Origin: JANOYC01 sp031428675
GTDB lineage: Bacteria; Actinomycetota; Actinomycetes; Actinomycetales; Microbacteriaceae
Length of the DNA stretch: 53,343 nt
Direction: 5' to 3'
NCBI GenBank assembly: GCA_031428675.1
Contig: JANOYC010000023.1
Span: forward strand, 1 to 53,343
The notes under the pieces were generated by a model, which was not told the origin of the DNA, did no database searches, and saw nothing but the letters and a program-made list of their open reading frames with translations. Made by a program: the position numbers and the translations under genes. Of this stretch, positions 48,688-53,343 are shown in pieces. The number at the start of each line of letters is the position of its first letter. Within the stretch, counting starts at the first letter, position 1.

Positions 48688-49857
48688 GATTGAGCGCCCG
48701 ACTCCCGCGCCGACCGCGGCGGGGAAACCGCCGACCGACACGACCGAAACCGTGCGGTCGATTGTGCACTGTCCGAGCACGCGGGTTCCCACATAGACAA
48801 CGGCAGTTTGGCCGGTCGCAACGCCATTGAGCGGCTCGTCCGGGGTGATCACGAGCTCTCCGGCAGTGACCCGAGCTGTGGCCAGCACCGGATCGGCGTG
48901 CGCGCGGATCTGCACTTCGCACCGAAATGGCGCAATTCCGTCGTCGAGCCGGTGACTGATATCGCTGACAATCGGGTCATTGCCCGCCCAGGTGAATCGT
49001 GTTCCCGCGATCTCCTTCACGTCGAGTGCGGCTTTCGGTCCGACCACGACTTCGTTCGTGATCGGCCGCACCTCGAGCACGAAGCGAGGCTTGCCATCGT
49101 CAGAGGGAAACCCGATGTTGAGGCCCTTACGCTGGCCGACGGTGAAGGCATGGGCGCCCTCGTGCGTTCCGATCGTGGCGCCAGTGCGGTCGAGGATCGC
49201 ACCGGGTTCGGCTCCCACGCGGTCGGCAAGCCACCCCCGCGTGTCACCATCAGGAATGAAACAGATGTCGTGGCTGTCGGGTTTTGACGCAACGCTGAAT
49301 CCGCGAGCGGCAGCCTCGGCGCGAACCTCCGCCTTCGACGGGGTAGCCCCGAGCGGAAACATACTGTGCGCGATCTGGTCGGCAGTGAGCACGCCGAGCA
49401 CGTAGCTCTGGTCTTTCGCCCACGCCGCGGCGCGGTGCAACTCCCGGTTGCCCGCGGCATCCAGCACCACGTTTGCGTAATGGCCGGTGACGACAGCATC
49501 GAAGCCGAGGGCGATGGCCTTGTCGAGCAGAGCGGCGAATTTGATGCGCTCGTTACAGCGCATACACGGGTTCGGCGTGCGACCGGCCGTGTACTCGGCA
49601 ACGAAATCGTCGACGACCTCGGCCTTGAAGCGTTCGGAGAAGTCCCAGACGTAATACGGGATGCCGATGATGTTCGCCGCGCGCTGGGCATCCATCGAAT
49701 CTTCGATCGTGCAACAACCGCGAGATCCGGTGCGCAAAGTTCCCGGCATCCGGCTGAGCGCAAGATGCACGCCAACGACGTCGTGCCCCGCGTCCACGGC
49801 GCGGGCAGCGGCCACGGCGGAGTCCACCCCGCCACTCATCGCCGCCAGAACTCGCAT
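48685..49857 (-). CDS. mnmA: tRNA 2-thiouridylase MnmA
   Basis: 390 residues from ATG 49857, 7 bases after TAGACT (49865-49870), so the long frame to 50124 is rejected. MnmA thiolates U34 of tRNA-Lys, -Glu and -Gln. AAMSGGVDSAVAAARA is the PP-loop ATP site; TPNPCMRCNERIKF holds the first catalytic cysteine (CMRC) and HDICFIPDGDTRG the second (CFIP). The C-terminal beta-barrel follows. The cysteine desulfurase immediately upstream on the same strand is the probable sulfur source. Some actinobacterial enzymes lack a separate TusA relay. Confidence 0.97.
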   Translation of the reverse strand: MRVLAAMSGGVDSAVAAARAVDAGHDVVGVHLALSRMPGTLRTGSRGCCTIEDSMDAQRAANIIGIPYYVWDFSERFKAEVVDDFVAEYTAGRTPNPCMRCNERIKFAALLDKAIALGFDAVVTGHYANVVLDAAGNRELHRAAAWAKDQSYVLGVLTADQIAHSMFPLGATPSKAEVRAEAAARGFSVASKPDSHDICFIPDGDTRGWLADRVGAEPGAILDRTGATIGTHEGAHAFTVGQRKGLNIGFPSDDGKPRFVLEVRPITNEVVVGPKAALDVKEIAGTRFTWAGNDPIVSDISHRLDDGIAPFRCEVQIRAHADPVLATARVTAGELVITPDEPLNGVATGQTAVVYVGTRVLGQCTIDRTVSVVSVGGFPAAVGAGVGRSI

Positions 49858-49937
49858 GTGATCCAGTCTAAACGGGCCGTCCTTGTCGATGCCTGGACGT
49901 GCGACGGGCCGCAATCGGCCACGCGACCGCCCGGCGG

Positions 49938-51101
49938 TCAGCCGTGGGCGAGTCCGGCTCGTTTCGCCCGCTCGACGGCGGCAGGCAGCGCGGCGATGAG
50001 AGCGTCGATATCGGAATCCGTCGTTTCGTGGCCGAGGGTGAAGCGCAGTGCGCCGCGGGCATCCGCTTCGGACACTCCCATGGCGAGCAGCACGTGCGAC
50101 GCCTCGGGGACACCCGCTTGACACGCAGACCCCGTCGACACCGAGAATCCCGCCATATCGAGCAAGAACAGCAAAGAATCGCCCTCACAACCGCCGAACG
50201 TGAAGTGGGCGTTGCCGGGGAGACGGCCCTCCGGCGACGGATCACCACGCAGCACTGCCGACGGCACCGCGTCAAGAATTCCGGAGACCAGGCGATCCCG
50301 TAGTTTCGCGAGCCGCTTGGCGTCGCCCGCTTGATTGAGTTGCACCTTCCTGGCCGCGGCGGCGAAAGCCACGGCACCGGCGACATTCTGGGTTCCAGAG
50401 CGGCCGCGTTGCTGATTCCCACCGTGGAAAAGGGGTTCGATCGACGCGAGGCGCGACAACGCGAGGGCTCCGACGCCCACCGGTCCCCCGATCTTGTGCG
50501 CTGAAACGCTCAGTGCCGCTAGTCCCGCCGCGCCGAAATCGATCGGCAGATACCCATAGATCGACACGGCATCGGAGTGCACGGGCACGCCGTGCGCGTC
50601 GGAGAGTTCGACAATTCGCCCGATCGGTTGGATCGTTCCGACCTCGTTGTTCGCCGACATCACGGTGACGAGCGCGACATCCGGCCCGAGCGCGCTCTTG
50701 AGCGCCGACTCATCGACTCGGCCCAGTTCATCGAGGGGAATCCATTCGACCTCGGCGCCGCTGTGGCCTGCGAGCCATTCCACCGCATCCATGGCCGCGT
50801 GATGCTCGCCCGCTGCCGACAGGATTCGCGGTCGCGAACTGTCGGCATTCCTCGACCAGAACAGCCCCTTGATCGCGAGATTGACCGCTTCGGTCCCGCC
50901 GCCGGTGAGGATCGTTTCTACCGGCTCTGCGCCAATGGATGCCGCGATCGCCTCGCGAGACTCCTCCAGCAGGCGCTTGGCGTGCTGGCCCTGACCGTGA
51001 ATGGACGCGGGATTTCCGATCAGGGCAAGGGCATCCGCGTAGGCGGCAATGACGTCGGGCGGCATGGGGGATGTCGCCGCGTGATCGAGGTAAATCACCA
51101 T
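49938..51101 (-). CDS. Cysteine desulfurase (NifS/IscS type)
   Basis: 387 residues from ATG 51101. A PLP enzyme that removes sulfur from cysteine and passes it as persulfide. IYLDHAATSPMPPDVIAAYA is the family start, Lys203 in SVSAHKIGGPVGVGAL binds PLP, and Cys327 in STGSACQAGVPE is the sulfur-accepting residue with the SGSAC-type loop. It lies just upstream of mnmA (80-base spacer with its own mnmA promoter) and is divergent from glgX; the spacing and mnmA neighbour indicate tRNA thiolation as main duty. No isc/suf genes are adjacent. Its own -10 may be TGTGGT, 6 bases before the ATG. Confidence 0.95.
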   Translation of the reverse strand: MVIYLDHAATSPMPPDVIAAYADALALIGNPASIHGQGQHAKRLLEESREAIAASIGAEPVETILTGGGTEAVNLAIKGLFWSRNADSSRPRILSAAGEHHAAMDAVEWLAGHSGAEVEWIPLDELGRVDESALKSALGPDVALVTVMSANNEVGTIQPIGRIVELSDAHGVPVHSDAVSIYGYLPIDFGAAGLAALSVSAHKIGGPVGVGALALSRLASIEPLFHGGNQQRGRSGTQNVAGAVAFAAAARKVQLNQAGDAKRLAKLRDRLVSGILDAVPSAVLRGDPSPEGRLPGNAHFTFGGCEGDSLLFLLDMAGFSVSTGSACQAGVPEASHVLLAMGVSEADARGALRFTLGHETTDSDIDALIAALPAAVERAKRAGLAHG

Positions 51102-51153
51102 GTCCCAACCACAAGCACCCGGTCTGGGGTACGAGACGATCCCGCACATTCAT

Positions 51154-51159
51154 TACTGT
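51154..51159 (+). promoter_or_regulatory. -10 box (TACTGT) of leaderless glgX promoter
   Basis: TACTGT then 7 bases and ATG 51167. It excludes the in-frame ATG at 51071, which lies inside the divergent desulfurase gene. Confidence 0.55.
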
Positions 51160-51166
51160 AGGGGGC

Positions 51167-53206
51167 ATGGCACCCGTCGACCCGCTCCGGAATCTCGGCG
51201 TGCGCATCACTCCCCGTGGCGGCGAGATCCGCGTGTGGTCTGAGCACGCGACGGCGATGGAAGTGCACATCTACGACGACCGCGACCCGAGCTGGGTCGT
51301 CAAATCCGTGCAGTTGAAACGCAACCCACACGGCGTGTGGTCGGCGACCACCCGCGCGCTCGCACCCGGCAAGCGATACTCGATTCGAGCATCCGGACCT
51401 GACGGCCCCAATCACGCCTTCAATCCCTCGAGGGATCTCATCGATCCTTACGCGCGCGGACTCGCGCGCACGCCCACGGGCACGTGGCGCTCCTACGTGC
51501 AAGACGACAGCTTCGACTGGGGCGAGGCGCGCAAGCCTCTCGTGCCCCTCGACCACACCGTCATGTACGAGGCGCACGTGAAGGGCCTCACCATGCTCAA
51601 TCCCGAGGTCCCCGAGAATCTGCGCGGCACCTATGCCGGGCTCGCGCACCCCAGCACGATCGCGTACCTGAAAGACCTCGGCGTGACAACAATCGAGTTG
51701 CTGCCGGTGCAGCAGTTCGTGAGCGAGCAGCGGCTCATCAAGCAGGGCCTCGTGAATTACTGGGGCTATAACACGCTGAACTTCTTCACCCCGCACGCGG
51801 GCTATGCATCCCGAGAGGCCCAATTCGGGGGAGCTGCGGCAATCCTCCGCGAGTTCAAGGGGATGGTCAAGCTCCTTCATCTGGCCGGCCTTGAAGTGGT
51901 CCTGGATGTGGTCTACAACCACACGGCAGAAGAAGGTCGGATGGGGCCGATCACCTCCCTCCGTGGCCTCGACAATGCCTCTTATTACCGTCAGAACCAC
52001 GAAGGCCACTACATCGACGTCACCGGTTGCGGAAATACTGTCAACGTCTCGACGCCCGCCGCCCAGCGGCTCATCCTCGACAGCCTCCGGTACTGGACGA
52101 ACGACGTGCAGATCGACGGTTTCCGCTTCGACCTGATGGCCACGCTGGGGCGCGACCAGAACGTCGAATTCCAGCGCGATCATCCGCTTCTCGACGCCAT
52201 TCTCCACGACCCGCAACTGGCGAACGCAAAAATGATCGCCGAGCCCTGGGATGTAGGCATGGGCGGCTGGCAGGTCGGCAACTTCCCCAACGGCTACCTC
52301 GAGTGGAACGACGGCTACCGCGACCGGATGCGAGACTTCTGGCTCACTGATATCGCCACCGCCCGCGCTCATGGGATGGCCCCGAACGGGATCGGATCTC
52401 TGGCTCGCCGCTTGGCCGGGTCGGCGCACGTGTTCTCGGTGGAGCGCGGACCACTCGCATCCGTCAATTTCATCACCGCGCACGACGGCTTCACCATGGC
52501 CGACCTGACCGCTTACAACTACAAGCACAACATGGGCAACGGCGAGAACAATCGCGACGGAACTGACAACAATCACTCCTTCAACCACGGAGTCGAAGGT
52601 CCCACTCACGAGACAGCCGTGCTCGAAGCACGACAGAAGACGATGCGGAACCTTCTCGGCAGCCTGCTGCTCTCGGCGGGCATCCCGATGATCACCGCGG
52701 GTGACGAATTCGGGCGCACGCAGCGGGGCAACAACAACGCCTACTGCCACGACAGCGAGTTGACCTGGGTGACCTGGCAGCGCGAGCCGTGGCAGGAGGA
52801 TTTGTACCGCGTTTCGCGGGAACTCCTCCGCTTGAGACGGGAGAACCCGGCGCTTCGACCGGTGAGATTCGGCCGCTCGGGCGAGAAGGTTCCGAGCGCA
52901 ACGCAAATGGATTGGTACAACAAAGAAGGCATGTCGATGACCTTCGAGGACTGGGATTCGCCCGCCGAACGCACTTTGCAATTCCTCGCGGCATCGACGC
53001 CGGAGTTCGAGGAGCTCAACCGCATCCTGCTCATCCTCAACGGCATGGTCGACGACGTCACGGTCACCCTTCCGGAGCACGCTGAAGTGGGCGGATACAC
53101 ACTCTTGTTCGACTCGGCCGAGCCGAATCGAACCGGCGACACCTGCGAGCCTGGAGCTCCACTCGTCGTCACGGGCACCTCCATCCGTCTCTTCCGCGCC
53201 CACTAG
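51167..53206 (+). CDS. glgX: Glycogen debranching enzyme GlgX (isoamylase-type)
   Basis: 679 residues. It hydrolyses alpha-1,6 branches of glycogen limit dextrin in the cytoplasm. The N-terminal CBM48 (about 1-100) contains RGGEIRVWSEHATAMEVHIY. The GH13_11 barrel has the catalytic triad: Asp322 in DGFRFDLMATLG (nucleophile), Glu359 in KMIAEPWDVGMGG (acid/base) and Asp440 in FITAHDGFTMADL. The beta C-domain ends the chain. With the amylosucrase at 1682 it suggests active alpha-glucan metabolism, but no glgC, glgA, glgB or glgP is in the window. Downstream lies a perfect 20-bp inverted repeat. Confidence 0.96.
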   Translation: MAPVDPLRNLGVRITPRGGEIRVWSEHATAMEVHIYDDRDPSWVVKSVQLKRNPHGVWSATTRALAPGKRYSIRASGPDGPNHAFNPSRDLIDPYARGLARTPTGTWRSYVQDDSFDWGEARKPLVPLDHTVMYEAHVKGLTMLNPEVPENLRGTYAGLAHPSTIAYLKDLGVTTIELLPVQQFVSEQRLIKQGLVNYWGYNTLNFFTPHAGYASREAQFGGAAAILREFKGMVKLLHLAGLEVVLDVVYNHTAEEGRMGPITSLRGLDNASYYRQNHEGHYIDVTGCGNTVNVSTPAAQRLILDSLRYWTNDVQIDGFRFDLMATLGRDQNVEFQRDHPLLDAILHDPQLANAKMIAEPWDVGMGGWQVGNFPNGYLEWNDGYRDRMRDFWLTDIATARAHGMAPNGIGSLARRLAGSAHVFSVERGPLASVNFITAHDGFTMADLTAYNYKHNMGNGENNRDGTDNNHSFNHGVEGPTHETAVLEARQKTMRNLLGSLLLSAGIPMITAGDEFGRTQRGNNNAYCHDSELTWVTWQREPWQEDLYRVSRELLRLRRENPALRPVRFGRSGEKVPSATQMDWYNKEGMSMTFEDWDSPAERTLQFLAASTPEFEELNRILLILNGMVDDVTVTLPEHAEVGGYTLLFDSAEPNRTGDTCEPGAPLVVTGTSIRLFRAH

Positions 53207-53221
53207 CGCCATCCCGCCGAA

Positions 53222-53270
53222 TGAGCACTTTCTGCTCTTATACGCTGGGCATAAGAGCAGAAAGTGCTCA
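53222..53270. repeat. Perfect 20-bp inverted repeat with nested palindromes after glgX
   Basis: TGAGCACTTTCTGCTCTTAT and its exact reverse complement flank a 9-base loop. Each arm itself contains GAGCA-N5-TGCTC, a 5+5 palindrome, so the element holds two identical half-palindromes in mirrored orientation. It lies between the glgX stop and the YbaK-like start, in the same transcription direction, and could be a terminator or a double operator. No T tract follows. Confidence 0.6.
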
Positions 53271-53294
53271 CCCGACGGAACAGGGCGGGGGATG

Positions 53295-53343
53295 ATGACT
53301 CGGGCTACCGCGGCGCTGGATGCGGCGGGAATTCCATTTCGGG
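53295..53343 (+). CDS. YbaK/EbsC-type aminoacyl-tRNA deacylase, N-terminal fragment
   Basis: Only the first 16 codons are in the window: MTRATAALDAAGIPFR. This opening, with the GIPF/Y turn before the first strand, is the standard start of YbaK/EbsC proteins, which hydrolyse mischarged Cys-tRNA(Pro). ATG 53292 is one codon further upstream in the same frame. The call rests on the N-terminal pattern only. Confidence 0.55.
   Translation, partial: MTRATAALDAAGIPFR

Noticed and set aside
49858..50124. Long N-terminal extension of mnmA
   Set aside because: The extension lies before the TAGACT box and overlaps the desulfurase; the PP-loop begins 6 residues after ATG 49857 as in other MnmA proteins.
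51095..53212. 705-codon minus-strand open frame opposite glgX
   Set aside because: Shadow frame; glgX carries the full catalytic triad and a promoter at the right distance.

Overview
The window looks like ordinary chromosome from a high-G+C Gram-positive bacterium, most likely a member of the Actinomycetota close to Microbacteriaceae. The evidence is the actinobacterial gene set (clpS-DUF2017-zincin, DUF3097, DUF1023 hydrolase, Nei2-type glycosylase next to rpiB, group II truncated globin, orn followed by tRNA-His), strong G/C third-position bias, frequent GTG/TTG starts, and a dominant promoter layout in which a TANNNT -10 box lies only 6-7 bases before the start codon (leaderless transcripts). 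I see no rRNA, insertion sequence, prophage, integrase or CRISPR array.

Layout. 1-3.6 kb: an amidohydrolase N-terminus running off the edge, nei and rpiB in one minus-strand operon, then a full-length amylosucrase. 3.6-18.5 kb: a Tat-exported orphan protein opposite a conserved hypothetical, pepN, glbO, a divergent NmrA/HxlR redox pair, two thioesterases, the ABC-F factor ettA, an SSB-like protein, msrA, an aldo/keto reductase and an EamA permease. Several of these (nei, rpiB, pepN, glbO, 4HBT thioesterase, ettA, ssb-like) recur in similar order in mycobacteria, as I recall. 18.5-25.6 kb: tRNA-Arg(UCU), a thioredoxin-like protein, orn, tRNA-His, the overlapping clpS-DUF2017-metallopeptidase operon, and a TPP-riboswitch-controlled ykoE-ykoD-ykoC thiamine-precursor importer followed by an overlapping P-loop kinase, then an M23 peptidase.

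25.6-37.5 kb is the most accessory-like part: a polyprenyl-phosphate sugar transferase behind a repeat-rich upstream region, a GNAT enzyme, a ferritin-like/VIT1 iron transporter fusion, DUF3097, a MOSC protein coupled to a previously uncalled 57-residue membrane protein, VanZ, a large methyltransferase, an FBP zinc-finger protein, CsbD and GerW-like stress proteins, a DHA2 drug exporter, DUF1905, and a cold-shock/DUF1294 fusion. 37.7-53.3 kb: gatC-gatA and gatB, separated by a divergent EamA/CGNR cassette; a META-domain lipoprotein; a 2-oxoglutarate oxygenase; a DUF1023 hydrolase with a striking double operator-like promoter; ligA, mnmA and a cysteine desulfurase (sulfur donor for MnmA); glgX; a perfect 20-bp inverted repeat; and the start of a YbaK-type deacylase.

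Themes. Amylosucrase (makes alpha-glucan from sucrose) and GlgX (debranches glycogen) bracket the window. The desulfurase and MnmA together make 2-thiouridine in tRNA. GatCAB makes Gln-tRNA. The main non-routine signals are regulatory: -10 boxes that reuse the stop codon of the upstream gene (gatB, ligA), pervasive leaderless starts, the paired C-run/G-run repeats before the DUF1023 gene, and the nested palindrome after glgX. I found no convincing new defence or mobile system.
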